Shown one piece after another: positions 8,738 through 18,331 of a stretch of DNA of 64,000 bases. The first letter of the stretch is position 1, and every line of letters begins with the position of its first letter. A program made the position numbers and the translations under genes. The notes under the pieces were generated by a model. That model did no database searches. It was given only the letters and a program-made list of their open reading frames with translations, and was not told the DNA's origin. Source of the DNA: Thermodesulfobacteriota bacterium (GTDB taxonomy: Bacteria; Desulfobacterota_D; UBA1144; Nemesobacterales; CSP1-2); NCBI GenBank assembly GCA_035559815.1, contig DATMAT010000037.1, forward strand, positions 1 to 64,000, in the 5' to 3' direction.

Positions 8738-9940
8738 TCAATTCCCCTCCGACTTCAGCTTTCTATTTTTAAGAGCCTTTATGGCCCTTGAAATGCCGGA
8801 AAGGGTTAACGGGAACATTCGGTCGTCCATGAACTTCTTCAGCATCTGAACGGTTTCGACGTAAATCCAATCCTCCTCCGGCACCGGGTTCAGCCATACT
8901 ATGTCCGGGTATTGGTTCTTGAGCCGTTCCAGCCAGACGAAACCGGGCTCGTCGTTGTTGTGTTCTACACTTCCGTTCTGGTATAGAAGCTCATAAGGGG
9001 ACATGGACGCATCGCCCACTACGATTACCTTGTAGTCGCTGTTGTATTTGTGAAGCACCTCGAATGTGGGAATGGATTCATCCCACCTTCTGGCGTTATC
9101 CTTCCAGACCTTTTCGTATATGCAATTATGAAAATAGAAATACTCTAGATGCTTGAATTCGTATTTGGCGGCGGAGAATAACCGGGCGCAAATTTCGATG
9201 TGGTCATCCATAGAGCCGCCCACGTCGAGAAAAAGCAAAACCTTCACGTTATTCTTCTTCGCCGGTATCATCTCCAGCTCCAGCATTCCGGCGCTCTTGG
9301 ACGTTTTCCTGATTGTCTCGTCCAGATCTACCTCTTCGTCGACGCCTTCTCTGGTAAGCACTCGAAGCCTTCTCAACGCCATCTTCATGTTTCTGGTGTC
9401 GAGCTCGACGCTGTCATCAAGATTCCGGAACTCGCGCCGGTCCCACACCTTTACCGCCCTTCTGTTCCTGCTCTCATCCTGTCCGATGCGGATGCCCTCG
9501 GGATTGTACCCGTAAGCCCCAAATGGAGACGTGCCTCCCGTGCCTATCCACTTATTGCCTCCTTCGTGTTTTCTCTTCTGCTCCCTCATCAGCACCCTCA
9601 GGCGGTCTAGCAACTTATCCAGCCCGCCCAGGGCCTTGATCATCTCTTTTTCTTCATCGGTCAATGCATTCTGCATGCTTTTCCGGAGCCATTCCTCCGG
9701 AATCTTAAAAAATTCCTCGGCATCGATCGTCTCTATATCCCTGAAGTACCGGCCGAAAATCCGGTCAAAACGGTCCAAGAACTGCTCGTGTTTGACCAGG
9801 GTGGAACGGGAGAGATAGTAAAAATCATCCACGTTGTAAGCAACCACGTCCCTATCCAGAGCCTCGAGTAAGGTGAGGTACTCTTTGAATGTTACCGGTA
9901 GGCCGTCATTCTTGAGTAAAAGAAAGAAATCTAAGAACAT
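8738..9940 (-). CDS. VWA domain protein of the CoxE-like family
   Basis: A 400-residue cytoplasmic protein with a C-terminal von Willebrand factor A domain. The metal-binding MIDAS site begins at D239 in FLDVGGSMDDH, with later conserved segments YYFHNCIYEKVWKD-like and VIVVGDASMSPYEL; the N-terminal half (FLLLKNDGLPVTFKEYLTLLEAL) is helical. VWA proteins of this type work with MoxR AAA+ ATPases to insert cofactors into, or remodel, target proteins (known for CoxD/CoxE and related pairs). The MoxR gene lies just upstream on the same strand, 150 bp away, supporting such a pair. The client protein is not evident here. The start follows AAGGAAAAGAA. Confidence 0.9.
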   Translation of the reverse strand: MFLDFFLLLKNDGLPVTFKEYLTLLEALDRDVVAYNVDDFYYLSRSTLVKHEQFLDRFDRIFGRYFRDIETIDAEEFFKIPEEWLRKSMQNALTDEEKEMIKALGGLDKLLDRLRVLMREQKRKHEGGNKWIGTGGTSPFGAYGYNPEGIRIGQDESRNRRAVKVWDRREFRNLDDSVELDTRNMKMALRRLRVLTREGVDEEVDLDETIRKTSKSAGMLELEMIPAKKNNVKVLLFLDVGGSMDDHIEICARLFSAAKYEFKHLEYFYFHNCIYEKVWKDNARRWDESIPTFEVLHKYNSDYKVIVVGDASMSPYELLYQNGSVEHNNDEPGFVWLERLKNQYPDIVWLNPVPEEDWIYVETVQMLKKFMDDRMFPLTLSGISRAIKALKNRKLKSEGN

Positions 9941-9985
9941 TTCTTTTCCTATTTAAACCACAAAGACACTAAGATAAAACTGTTT

Positions 9986-10063
9986 ACAGTTTACCGTGTT
10001 ACGGGTTAACTGGTTTAAAAATAAACCCGTGAACACGATAACCAGCAAACTCGTTAACCACTC
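9986..10063 (-). repeat. About 80-bp dispersed repeat, copy 1
   Basis: Read on the minus strand, this segment begins GGTTAACGAGTTTGC, contains GTGTTCACGGGT and TATTTTTAAACC, and ends GTTAACCCGTAACAC. A near-identical copy lies at 31328-31397 on the plus strand. It sits between the VWA and MoxR genes, next to a short ACCACAAAGACACTAAG-type repeat at 9955-9971. No coding potential is visible. Confidence 0.6.
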
Positions 10064-10090
10064 CCTTCGTGCCTCAGTGGCTAAAGAGTT

Positions 10091-10936
10091 TTACCTATAC
10101 TGTCTCCTGTACTGCTGCTGGATACGCTTGAGAAGCTCATGGTCCTGCTCATCCTTGAGCAGGGCGCCGGCGTAAGGAGGAATGGTCTTGGTCAGGTCGA
10201 CAGAACTTAATTCATGAACCGTTATCTTGCCCAGGATCAATAGCTTTATCCAGTCCAAAAGCTCGCTGGTAGAGGGCTTTTTCTTTACACCCTTGATCTC
10301 TCTCAGCTCGTAAAACACGTCCATAGCATTTTGTATCAACTTGCTCTCCAGGTTGGGATAGTGCACGTTGACGATGGCCTGCATAGTTTCCCTGTCCGGG
10401 AAGCTGATGTAATGGAAAAAGCATCTCCTCAAAAAGGCGTCGGGAAGCTCTTTCTCGTTATTGGAGGTGATGATGACAATAGGACGATGCTTCGCCTCTA
10501 TGGTCTTCCTTAACTCGTAGCAATAAAACTCCATCTTATCCAGTTCGAGAAGGAGGTCGTTGGGGAATTCGATATCCGCCTTATCGATCTCATCTATGAG
10601 CAGTACCACCTGCTCGTCGGACTCGAAAGCCTCCCAGAGCTTTCCTTTCTTCACGTAATTGGCGATGTCGTTCACCCTTTCATCGCCCAACTGGGAGTCC
10701 CTAAGCCTGGCCACCGCATCGTATTCGTAGAGTCCCTGCTGGGCGGTGGTGGTAGATTTTATATGCCAGGTAATGATTCTTTTTTGAAGCGCCTTGGCCA
10801 CCTCGAATGCAAGCATCGTCTTACCGGTGCCTGGCTCACCCTTTACCAAAAGCGGCTTCTGTAAAGCTACGGAAGCGTTCACGGCGATTTCCAAATCCCT
10901 GGTGGCTATGTAACTGTCGGTGCCTTGAAATCTCAT
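10091..10936 (-). CDS. MoxR family AAA+ ATPase
   Basis: A 281-residue MoxR-type ATPase. Seen: Walker A GEPGTGKT at residues 33-40, Walker B VVLLIDEIDKAD near 110-121, a sensor 1 segment (IVITSNNEKELPDAFLRRCFF), with arginine finger residues in LRRC, and a helical lid. MoxR ATPases remodel or activate specific protein complexes together with VWA-domain partners; the CoxE-like VWA gene directly downstream is the expected partner, so this pair probably acts as a cofactor-insertion or chaperone machine (inference). The start follows AAGGGG. Function of the pair in this organism is not shown by its surroundings. Confidence 0.93.
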   Translation of the reverse strand: MRFQGTDSYIATRDLEIAVNASVALQKPLLVKGEPGTGKTMLAFEVAKALQKRIITWHIKSTTTAQQGLYEYDAVARLRDSQLGDERVNDIANYVKKGKLWEAFESDEQVVLLIDEIDKADIEFPNDLLLELDKMEFYCYELRKTIEAKHRPIVIITSNNEKELPDAFLRRCFFHYISFPDRETMQAIVNVHYPNLESKLIQNAMDVFYELREIKGVKKKPSTSELLDWIKLLILGKITVHELSSVDLTKTIPPYAGALLKDEQDHELLKRIQQQYRRQYR

Positions 10937-11052
10937 CGCGATAAACCCCTTATTTAAAATTCCATCCCATGGTCGATTTATGAGACAGTGAAATCAGAAA
11001 TCCCCTGGATTATACGCTAGCCAGTGCTCTCAAGCAAACTACCGCACTGGTC

Positions 11053-11535
11053 TCAATCACGGAAATTAACAAACTGAAGCGGCAAGCCGAAGTTGGAATT
11101 CCGCAATAGGGCTATTACCTCCTGAAGCTCATCCTTCTTCTTCCCGGTTACGCGCACCTTTTCATCTTGGATAGAGGCCTGAACCTTTAACTTTGTATCC
11201 TTGATCATCCTGACCATCCGTCTGGCCAAATCGGCTTCTATTCCGTGGCGAAGGGTTACGCTCTGACGGGCTCGGTTGCCGGATATCTCCGGTTTCCCTT
11301 CGAGCAGGCAGGCAATATCCACACCTCGCTTGCTCAGTTTAGTCCGCAAGATATCGAGCATCTGTCTCAACTGAAAATCATTCTCCGCCGAGAGTGTCAC
11401 AACATATTCGTTAAGCTCGTACCGGGCATTGCTGCCCTTAAAATCGAACCGATTGGCCACCTCCCGGTTAGCTTGGTCGACCGCATTGGTCACCTCATGG
11501 ATATTTACCTCGGAGACAACATCGAATGAAGGCAA
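11053..11535 (-). CDS. yajQ: YajQ family nucleotide-binding protein
   Basis: A 160-residue member of the UPF0234/YajQ family, reported in other bacteria to bind cyclic di-GMP and to affect transcription. Seen: the family N-terminus MPSFDVVSEVNIHEVTNAVD, the segment NREVANRFDFKGS, SAENDFQLRQMLDIL in the centre and RVTGKKKDELQEVIALLR near the end, at normal length. The start is TTG at 11535, seven bases after AGGAG, which is better supported than any ATG. It is flanked by short spacers and reads in the same direction as its neighbours, but spacing suggests its own promoter. Confidence 0.95.
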   Translation of the reverse strand: MPSFDVVSEVNIHEVTNAVDQANREVANRFDFKGSNARYELNEYVVTLSAENDFQLRQMLDILRTKLSKRGVDIACLLEGKPEISGNRARQSVTLRHGIEADLARRMVRMIKDTKLKVQASIQDEKVRVTGKKKDELQEVIALLRNSNFGLPLQFVNFRD

Positions 11536-11632
11536 TTATCTGCTCCTTTCTTCTTCAGGACTTAATCCTTTGTAGTTTAACTTAAGATTCCTGTGAAATT
11601 AAGATTACACACTCAGATAAGAACCCGATCCT

Positions 11633-12361
11633 TTATTTTTCCCTATGCAATGCGCTCAACGCCACCGGAGTGATCAATTCCACCCATTCCTCATACATCC
11701 GGGCAGATGGATGTAAACCGTCAGACGCTACCAGGCTTGAATCCTGGGCAGCCCTCCGGGAAACCTCGGTAATGTCGACATAATTCACGCCCTTCTCCAT
11801 CGAGATTTTTTTGTTTATCTCATTAAAACGGTTGATTTCCGGCACGGTACTATTCGAACCGTGTTTTTTGCCGAATTTAGTAACGCTGTAATCGGGAATC
11901 GACACCACGATCACCCTCCCCGGCCTTCCGCCGGCGAAGGCAATAGCCCCGGTGAGAAGTTTATCAAAACCATAGGCATACATGTACTCACTATAACCCT
12001 GAAACTGGTCATTAACCCCGATTAACAAGGTAACGATATCGTATTCTTTCCCTATATCCGACCTGGCGATTACCTCCATCAGGTCCGAAGTGGTCCAACT
12101 GGTAGCGGCGATGATTAAAGGCGTATCGACCGGGAGGTTTCTACCCTGTAGCCGTAAGGCGAGCTGCATCGGCCAGCTTTCCGACCGCTCTACCCCCTGA
12201 CCAACGGTATAAGAATCTCCGAGAGAAAGGATTTTCAGCATCTTAGTCTTTTCCCGAACAGGCTGGCAGTCCTTCGTCGAGCATTGGCCCAACAAACTCT
12301 GATGAAAGGCCGGGGTAAAAGAGAGTAGTAGAGAGATAAAAAAGAGGATGATTCGCAGCAT
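11633..12361 (-). CDS. Exported SGNH/GDSL-type esterase
   Basis: A 242-residue SGNH hydrolase (lysophospholipase/arylesterase TesA-like). Seen: block I GDSYTVGQG with nucleophile S50, the block III GVND (residues about 116-119), and the C-terminal D214-x2-H217 of DGLHPSARMY. The N-terminus MLRIILFFISLLLSFTP is a signal peptide, so the enzyme probably acts in the periplasm. An internal methionine (MLKILSLGDSY) could give a shorter cytoplasmic form, but the hydrophobic leader argues for the longer start. Physiological ester substrate is unknown. Confidence 0.85.
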   Translation of the reverse strand: MLRIILFFISLLLSFTPAFHQSLLGQCSTKDCQPVREKTKMLKILSLGDSYTVGQGVERSESWPMQLALRLQGRNLPVDTPLIIAATSWTTSDLMEVIARSDIGKEYDIVTLLIGVNDQFQGYSEYMYAYGFDKLLTGAIAFAGGRPGRVIVVSIPDYSVTKFGKKHGSNSTVPEINRFNEINKKISMEKGVNYVDITEVSRRAAQDSSLVASDGLHPSARMYEEWVELITPVALSALHREK

Positions 12362-12719
12362 TGTTAAATAAAGGAGCGAAGGATTTCAGGCACTGCTCGA
12401 AACCCCTGCGCTCTATCTCCAGATACCTTTTTAACTTCGGTAAGAAACAAAGACCCATTGCTGCAATCATTGGCCGAGGTTTTCACCCTGGTAATCCCTG
12501 GATACCTAAGTACAATAAATTGGAAAACCCTCCGGGAAATAACCCCCGGTCTTTGACCAAATTAATCAACTAATTATATACCCTATGCAACTAGGAGAAT
12601 TCATTTACGCTTTATTTCAAGGATGCTTTACTTATATATACGTTTTCCACTAATAGTCGGATTGTTGGGAAGTAAAATCATCCGAGCAGTACACACCACC
12701 CTGATTTGAATCGAATAAA
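12362..12719. other. Gene-free spacer, nothing recognised
   Basis: Between the SGNH hydrolase and the next membrane protein I see no credible gene, no known RNA and no member of the palindromic repeat families. Short open frames on both strands lack ribosome binding sites and family resemblance. The first part must contain the promoter of the SGNH gene, but no clear -35/-10 pair stood out. Confidence 0.5.
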
Positions 12720-13352
12720 TTATAAACCATCGACCCTCGAAAAATGAGAGGGTTCCGCACCCCCACTCCGACTCTTGTACAGACGGACGAATATTACGAT
12801 ATGAGAGAAGATAATTATAGGAACAAGAAAAGTGGGCAAAAGGCTGAGTGGTAGCCTGGTAATCGCTATCATAGACCCCGGGGAGGCCAAGGCCAACCGT
12901 GTAGCCGTGGCAACAACGAAAAGAATATCAAGTAAGCCGAGTAAGTTCCAGAGGAAGAGGACCAGCCGGCTCGCCTTCCGGTCTGTTGATAAGAAAATAG
13001 CTACCAAAAGAGCGGTGACAGCCACCGTGATGTCGCCCCATCCTCCCGGTACGGCAAACGCATAGGGAAGCTGGCCACGAGAATATAGGACTAAGAAATA
13101 GATCCCAACCAAACGTGTTAAATGGATGAATACCAGCGCCCTTACATCTAAGCGCAAAATCCACTCATGAAAAGGTCGATATTTCCAGAATAGAAAAAGC
13201 AGGGTTATAACCAGACCGAAAAGAACACCTTGGGGAAACGGCGGCGGGAATAGAGCCAGGAACCCATATGCTCCCAGGACAACAGCAAGCGAAAACCAGG
13301 CTAAGACTCCAATCAGCACCCCAGTCAGATTCACCGTTTTTGTTTCAGGCAT
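12720..13352 (-). CDS. Multi-pass membrane protein of unknown function
   Basis: A 210-residue very hydrophobic protein with about six predicted membrane segments, for example GVLIGVLAWFSLAVVLGAYG near the N-terminus, LFGLVITLLFLFW, ITVAVTALLVAIFL and LLPTFLVPIIIFSHIVIFV near the end. A loop with YAFAVPGGWGDI lies in the middle. I do not recognise a named family. Its start overlaps the last codons of the AcpH-like gene upstream by 8 bases, so the two are translationally linked and probably co-transcribed. A role in envelope or lipid metabolism would fit the neighbour, but that is only guilt by association. Confidence 0.8.
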   Translation of the reverse strand: MPETKTVNLTGVLIGVLAWFSLAVVLGAYGFLALFPPPFPQGVLFGLVITLLFLFWKYRPFHEWILRLDVRALVFIHLTRLVGIYFLVLYSRGQLPYAFAVPGGWGDITVAVTALLVAIFLSTDRKASRLVLFLWNLLGLLDILFVVATATRLALASPGSMIAITRLPLSLLPTFLVPIIIFSHIVIFVRLYKSRSGGAEPSHFSRVDGL

Positions 13353-13956
13353 TCTTAGGGATATGGGCTATAGGGTAGTTTTTCCGGTAGTTATGCACAT
13401 AAGAAGTTAACTGGGGGAAAAACGCCCTGAAATTCTCTTCTAACTTTTTATAGTTCTTCACCAGCTCCTCTACCGCACCGGTTAGATTGTTCTCTCTTTT
13501 GAACCGCCGGGCAATCCGGTCAAGCGCCTTACCAACGCCTTCTACCTCTTTATACGAACCGAGCCAATCTTCCTCGGCCATCCTGTGAACCACAGATTTA
13601 AGCCCGTCCGGAAGGAGATTTTCATGGTCGTTCAACAGGTCGTATATTTTCTTGGTAAAAACCCCTAAATCCACGCTCGAGTACTCAGACCAGTTCCTGG
13701 CCAAGAAATGGTCGAAGCCCAGGTCCACTATGATACCGGAGAACCTTCTTCTCTCGGCGCTGATTAATCTTTTGCTCGACAAAATCAACTCATGAGAATC
13801 GGTGAAAGAATCCACCTTCCTATGGGTAGTTATACCCTTGACTATCTCTTCTCCGTACTGGTCGTCTAGGCGACCTTTGACAAAATCCCCAAGAAGATTT
13901 CCCATAATGGAGTCGGCAGAGTCCTCAGCCAGGTATAGATGAGCCAGGTAGTTCAT
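13345..13956 (-). CDS. Acyl carrier protein phosphodiesterase-like protein (AcpH family)
   Basis: A 203-residue protein of the AcpH family, which removes the 4'-phosphopantetheine arm from acyl carrier protein. Seen: the characteristic N-terminus MNYLAHLYLAEDSADSIMGN, LLGDFVKGR, the GITTHRKVDSFTDSH segment and FSGIIVDLGFDHFLARNW, with conserved His and Asp residues of the metal-dependent HD-like fold. Length matches E. coli AcpH. It overlaps the downstream membrane-protein gene by 8 bases. The family assignment is strong; that the substrate is ACP is by family. Confidence 0.9.
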   Translation of the reverse strand: MNYLAHLYLAEDSADSIMGNLLGDFVKGRLDDQYGEEIVKGITTHRKVDSFTDSHELILSSKRLISAERRRFSGIIVDLGFDHFLARNWSEYSSVDLGVFTKKIYDLLNDHENLLPDGLKSVVHRMAEEDWLGSYKEVEGVGKALDRIARRFKRENNLTGAVEELVKNYKKLEENFRAFFPQLTSYVHNYRKNYPIAHIPKNA

Positions 13957-14287
13957 GATTTATTCTTTTATTGCTACCCCCCGCCACTCCTTTTATAATG
14001 ATTAATAACTCTGGGGAAACCGATATACTAAGAACTCCAAGAGGTTATCGGGGGCGGAGGTTTTTCCCAACTCCTTTAGGATTTTAGATTAACTCAGGAT
14101 ATAGGATTAATCCTAAAATTCAAGCTAGCGGAGAAGGGACAATTAACCTCAGATGATCTATCAAGATTATACGGAAAGCCTGTTCTTAACCACTTCTGGC
14201 CGTTTTTACCCGATTATAAGCATTACCGGCGCTACATGGTTAAATCTTCCATATTGGTTTATAATTTCAGATGGAGGAAGGTAAAGC
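13957..14287. other. Intergenic region with a small perfect palindrome
   Basis: No gene seen between the divergent AcpH-like and histidine kinase genes. A perfect palindrome TAGGATTAATCCTA lies at 14102-14115, with an imperfect relative (TTAGGATTTTAG) about 30 bases before it; this could be an operator, but nothing else supports that. The last bases hold the GGAGG ribosome binding site of the kinase gene. Confidence 0.45.
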
Positions 14288-17038
14288 TTGAAAACAAACC
14301 CATTAGTTTTATTAGGGTTTAGCGATGGTGACTTGGCCAGCGGGCTGGTCCAGAATCTCAAGGGGCAAGACCTTAATTTCAGTATAGCCGAGACAGCGCA
14401 CGATGTGGTTGAAAGCGTTACCAGAAGGTTCTTTCACATTGTTTTAGTGGACGTTTCCCTGCCCGATAACGTCGGCATAGAGGTGTTGAAACAGATTAAG
14501 TCCACGTCTCCCGATACGGAAGTTATTTTATTTACCGAACCGGGCACCCCAGACGATTTCGCAATCCAAGCCATAGCCGATGGTGCCTATGACATTCTGG
14601 AGAAGCCCATCAACTTTGAATATGTAAGGGTGCTCATTTCCAAGGCCCTGGAGACGCAAAAACTAAAACTCCAAAGTATTAGAAGACTGGCTCAGGTTGA
14701 ATCCCTCTTGAGCGCGACCGAGGATATAAACTCCCAGCTCGACATGAAACAGCTCCTTCGCCAACTGGTAAAAAGGGCGCTAGCTCTTACCGGATGCGAA
14801 TGCGGCGCTATCGCCCTCTTTGGGAATGATAAGGTGATAATGCGGGAATTTTGGGATGGAAAGAACTGGCAGGACATATCCGATTCCGGGAATGTAGAGA
14901 TGGATAATTTCCAAGAGTTCTGGAAAGATAAAAATATCTATGTCTCCGATGAACCCGGCGCCAAGGAAGGTTTAGACATTTTCTTTCAACCCCTACCCTG
15001 GGCTAATTCCTATGTCTGTGTACCCATAGTCGGGAGGAAAAATGAATTCTTGGGTGTGATAGAGGTTTGTAACAAGAAAATTGCCGATTTCGGCCCGGAC
15101 GACGATGCCCAACTATTGGAAGGGCTGGCTCGAACCGCATCCATCGCCATAGAAAACGCCAAGCTGTACGAATACACCAGGTGGAAATCCGAGAAGCTCA
15201 AGGAGTCGGAGCAAAAGTACCGGGTGCTGGTGGAAAATTCCCCCGACCTAGTCTTCATAATCCAGAACCACCGGGTCAAGTATGCGAACAGAAAGGCTTC
15301 CCACCTGCTCTCGTATAAGCCGGAGGAGCTTCACAGCTTCAACATCGTAGACATCATCGCCCCCGGATACAAAGACCTTTTCATGGAGAACCTCAAAAAG
15401 AAAGCAAAAGGAGAGGAAGTCCCCAATTACGAAGTCGTACTGGTGAACAAGAATGGGGAGGAAGTAGTCCTGGACGTAAACGGCGTTTTAACCGAATATG
15501 AGGGAAAACCGGCTGTCCAGATAATCGGGAGGGATATTACCGACCGGAGAAAAGCGGATAAAGAAATACTAAGGCTGGCGGCGGCGGTAAGAAGCTTAAA
15601 CTCCGCGGTGACCATAACCGACATGAACAGAAATATCATCTACATAAATCCCGTTCATAAGAGGGTATTCGGGTACGAGCTCGAAGAACTCATGGGGAAA
15701 CAAAGCAGTATTCTATACCCCTTCGACGACCCATCCGGCGTCAGCAAGAAGATTTACGAGGCCATCCTCATAGTGGGATGGGAAGGGGAAAGGCTGGGGA
15801 TGAGAAAAAACGGGGAGGTTTTTCCGGTCTACGAAAAAACATCGGTGGTCAAGGATAAGGACGGAAAGCAGATAGGGATAGTATCGGTGGTAGAAGAAAT
15901 TACGTTGAGAAAGAGGCTGGAGCAGGCGCTTAAGGAGTCCGAGGAGCGGTACAGGACGCTCGTCGAAACCGCCAAGACCGCAATTATCGCCATAGACGAA
16001 GAGGGTAAAATCGTACTCTTCAACCCTTCGGCAGTAGAACTTTTTGGTTACACAAAGGAAGAGATAGAGAACAAAGAATTCAACATCCTTACCCCGGAAA
16101 GGTATAAGGACTTTTACAAGATCGGACTAGAGAACTTTCTCGGGACCGACGTCTCCAACCTCTTGGGAAAAACCATGGAGATAGCCGGGCTAAAAAAGAG
16201 CGGGGAGGAATTCCCGATCGAGGTCTCCCTTTCTGCCTGCAGAATAGGCGGGCGCCAGATTCTCACGGCAATCATATTCGACATCACCGAAAGAAAGAAC
16301 CTACAGGAACAACTCATACAGTCGGCAAAACTGGCCGCCGTGGGCGAACTGATCGCCGGGGTCACCCATGAAGTTAATAACCCGCTGGCAGTGGTGATGG
16401 GCTATTCCGAGATGATTCTGGGAGAGGAAAACCTCGACCCACAGCTAAGGAAATCAATCGACGTGATTTACAACGAGGCGAACAGGGCACGGAAGGTGAT
16501 CCAGAACCTCCTTTCATTCGCCCGGGGGCATAGCCCAGAGAAACAGTTCACCTCTATCAACGAAATCATGGAGAAGACCTTGAGTCTTACCGAGTACGAC
16601 CTCAGAAAGAATAATATCGAGGTGGTGAAGAGATTTGACCCAGACCTGCCCGGCACTATGGCAGACCCAAACCAGCTCCAGCAGGTGTTCTTAAACCTGA
16701 TAATCAACGCAGAGCAGGCCATGTCCGAAAACGCCGGGAAAAAACAACTCATAATCGAGAGTAGGGTGAAAAACGGACAAAGCCGCATCAACACCGACGT
16801 AGGCAGCGTGATAGAGCTCTCGTTTCACGACAATGGCCCCGGCATCACCGAGAAACATCTAAAGAAGATATTCGATCCCTTCTTCACCACGAAACCGGTG
16901 GGCAAAGGGACCGGCCTTGGGCTTTCCGTGTCTTACGGGATCATAAAAGAGCACGGCGGAGAAATTTACGCCCACAGCAAGGAAGGAGAAGGAGCAACCT
17001 TCTTCATCGAGTTGCCCGTGGTTTATGAAACTAGATAG
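14288..17038 (+). CDS. Multi-sensor histidine kinase: receiver-GAF-PAS-PAS-PAS-HisKA-HATPase
   Basis: A 916-residue soluble sensor kinase. Domains in order: N-terminal receiver (about 5-125; phosphoacceptor D55 in FHIVLVDVSLPDN and the lysine in LEKP present), GAF (about 150-300), three PAS/PAC units (about 318-430, 435-550, 560-675), HisKA with phosphorylated H694 in GVTHEVNNPLAVVMGY, and a HATPase with DNGPGI and GKGTGLGLSVSYGI boxes. There is no transmembrane segment, so it senses cytoplasmic signals. The receiver lacks the usual acidic pair at its start (GFSDGD instead of VDDE), so phosphorylation there may be weak. The start is TTG at 14288 after GGAGGAAGG. No response regulator with an output domain is adjacent. 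Confidence 0.93.
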   Translation: MKTNPLVLLGFSDGDLASGLVQNLKGQDLNFSIAETAHDVVESVTRRFFHIVLVDVSLPDNVGIEVLKQIKSTSPDTEVILFTEPGTPDDFAIQAIADGAYDILEKPINFEYVRVLISKALETQKLKLQSIRRLAQVESLLSATEDINSQLDMKQLLRQLVKRALALTGCECGAIALFGNDKVIMREFWDGKNWQDISDSGNVEMDNFQEFWKDKNIYVSDEPGAKEGLDIFFQPLPWANSYVCVPIVGRKNEFLGVIEVCNKKIADFGPDDDAQLLEGLARTASIAIENAKLYEYTRWKSEKLKESEQKYRVLVENSPDLVFIIQNHRVKYANRKASHLLSYKPEELHSFNIVDIIAPGYKDLFMENLKKKAKGEEVPNYEVVLVNKNGEEVVLDVNGVLTEYEGKPAVQIIGRDITDRRKADKEILRLAAAVRSLNSAVTITDMNRNIIYINPVHKRVFGYELEELMGKQSSILYPFDDPSGVSKKIYEAILIVGWEGERLGMRKNGEVFPVYEKTSVVKDKDGKQIGIVSVVEEITLRKRLEQALKESEERYRTLVETAKTAIIAIDEEGKIVLFNPSAVELFGYTKEEIENKEFNILTPERYKDFYKIGLENFLGTDVSNLLGKTMEIAGLKKSGEEFPIEVSLSACRIGGRQILTAIIFDITERKNLQEQLIQSAKLAAVGELIAGVTHEVNNPLAVVMGYSEMILGEENLDPQLRKSIDVIYNEANRARKVIQNLLSFARGHSPEKQFTSINEIMEKTLSLTEYDLRKNNIEVVKRFDPDLPGTMADPNQLQQVFLNLIINAEQAMSENAGKKQLIIESRVKNGQSRINTDVGSVIELSFHDNGPGITEKHLKKIFDPFFTTKPVGKGTGLGLSVSYGIIKEHGGEIYAHSKEGEGATFFIELPVVYETR

Positions 17039-17063
17039 CGGCAAAGCACAAGACCGTCTACCC

Positions 17064-18209
17064 TCAAACCATGAACATCTTTCCAGACAATCTCTTGATC
17101 GCTTCCCGGTAGGAATACTCCCCTGATACCACTTTTATAAAACCTTCGTTCACTATGTCTAACCACCTGGCCAGGTTGTAGGATATGAAGCTGAGATTGT
17201 AGAGCAGCTTAGCCAGATAACCGGCATACCTAAAATCTTCGAGAATTTCATCCCTTATTTTTTCGGTGTATTCGTCCAGGTTAAAAGAAAACCCGGCTAA
17301 GCTTGTCTCTATCACCTCCGCCGCTATCTGGCCGCTTCTCAGGGCAAAGTAAATGCCCTCCCCGGTTATCGGGTCGGCCAGGCCGGCGGCGTCTCCGACG
17401 AGCAGTCCCCTTTCCGTATTCAGAATCTCGTTTCTTCCGCCCAGAGGAATCTGATGCCCAATCAGGGAACGGCATGAATAGTCTTTGCTGAGTCCCTTGT
17501 CGGCGAGATATAGATAAAAATACTTTTTAATGTCCTTCATCCGGGGAAGTGTAGTGAAAACCCCGACCGAGAGATGGTCTTTTTTGGGGAATATCCAGCC
17601 ATACCCCTTGGGAATGACGTTGAAATCGAGATGAAGCGACCGGTCGTATTTAGTCAGGTCGGATAAATCAGGGTTAGGAAACATCTCCCCCTCGACGGCG
17701 ACTCCCAGCTTTGCTTTTTTGCGGAGTCCTAAGGAGCGTGCTACCAGGCTGTTAACCCCGTCTGCTCCCACAACCACCTTTGAGCGTAAATTTCCCTTAT
17801 CCGTCTTGACCAGGACATGGTCGGCAAATTCCTCAACGGAAGTAACTCTCGTTTGCTCTTGAATACGGGCTCCCTTTTCCGCGGACTTCCGGATGAGCAA
17901 ATTATCGAACCCGTCCCTCATCACCATAGTGACTATGGGAAAGGAGGTAGCTTTGGAAAAACCCCGCTTGTGCTTGAGCGTCAGGTGAACCACATGGGTG
18001 TGATTTTCACAAACATCCCCAAGCTCGAAGGACAGAAGCTCAACTGCTTTTTTGGTCAAACCACCGGCGCAGACCTTGTATCGGGGAAGCTTCTCCTTCT
18101 CCAGGAGAAGCACATTTAAGCCCCTATTCGATAGCTCGTAGGCGCACATCCCTCCGGCAGGCCCCGAGCCTACGATAATTACGTCGTACATGGTGCGAGA
18201 GCTATTCAT
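17064..18209 (-). CDS. Geranylgeranyl reductase family FAD-dependent oxidoreductase
   Basis: A 381-residue flavoprotein of the geranylgeranyl reductase family, which saturates double bonds of isoprenoid chains (chlorophyll side chains, archaeal lipids, menaquinone tails). Seen: the FAD-binding VGSGPAGGMCAYEL at about 13-26, the family motif YKVCAGGLTKKA, and the second FAD motif LLVGDAAGLADPITGEGI, then a short C-terminal region. The internal methionine seven residues in (MYDVIIVG) is an equally good start. In a bacterium the most likely target is a quinone tail or an undecaprenyl-like isoprenoid, which is inference. It is isolated: the kinase gene converges on it and a MITE-like element lies upstream. 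Confidence 0.88.
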   Translation of the reverse strand: MNSSRTMYDVIIVGSGPAGGMCAYELSNRGLNVLLLEKEKLPRYKVCAGGLTKKAVELLSFELGDVCENHTHVVHLTLKHKRGFSKATSFPIVTMVMRDGFDNLLIRKSAEKGARIQEQTRVTSVEEFADHVLVKTDKGNLRSKVVVGADGVNSLVARSLGLRKKAKLGVAVEGEMFPNPDLSDLTKYDRSLHLDFNVIPKGYGWIFPKKDHLSVGVFTTLPRMKDIKKYFYLYLADKGLSKDYSCRSLIGHQIPLGGRNEILNTERGLLVGDAAGLADPITGEGIYFALRSGQIAAEVIETSLAGFSFNLDEYTEKIRDEILEDFRYAGYLAKLLYNLSFISYNLARWLDIVNEGFIKVVSGEYSYREAIKRLSGKMFMV

Positions 18210-18331
18210 CTATGTGGTGTTAGTTTGCCACAATGATTTTGCGAAGCCAAAAGGAGAATAAAGCAGATAACAAATCTCAAACAAAAAATTTCAAGCAAAT
18301 CTAAAATTCCAAATTCCAAACATACAACTGC

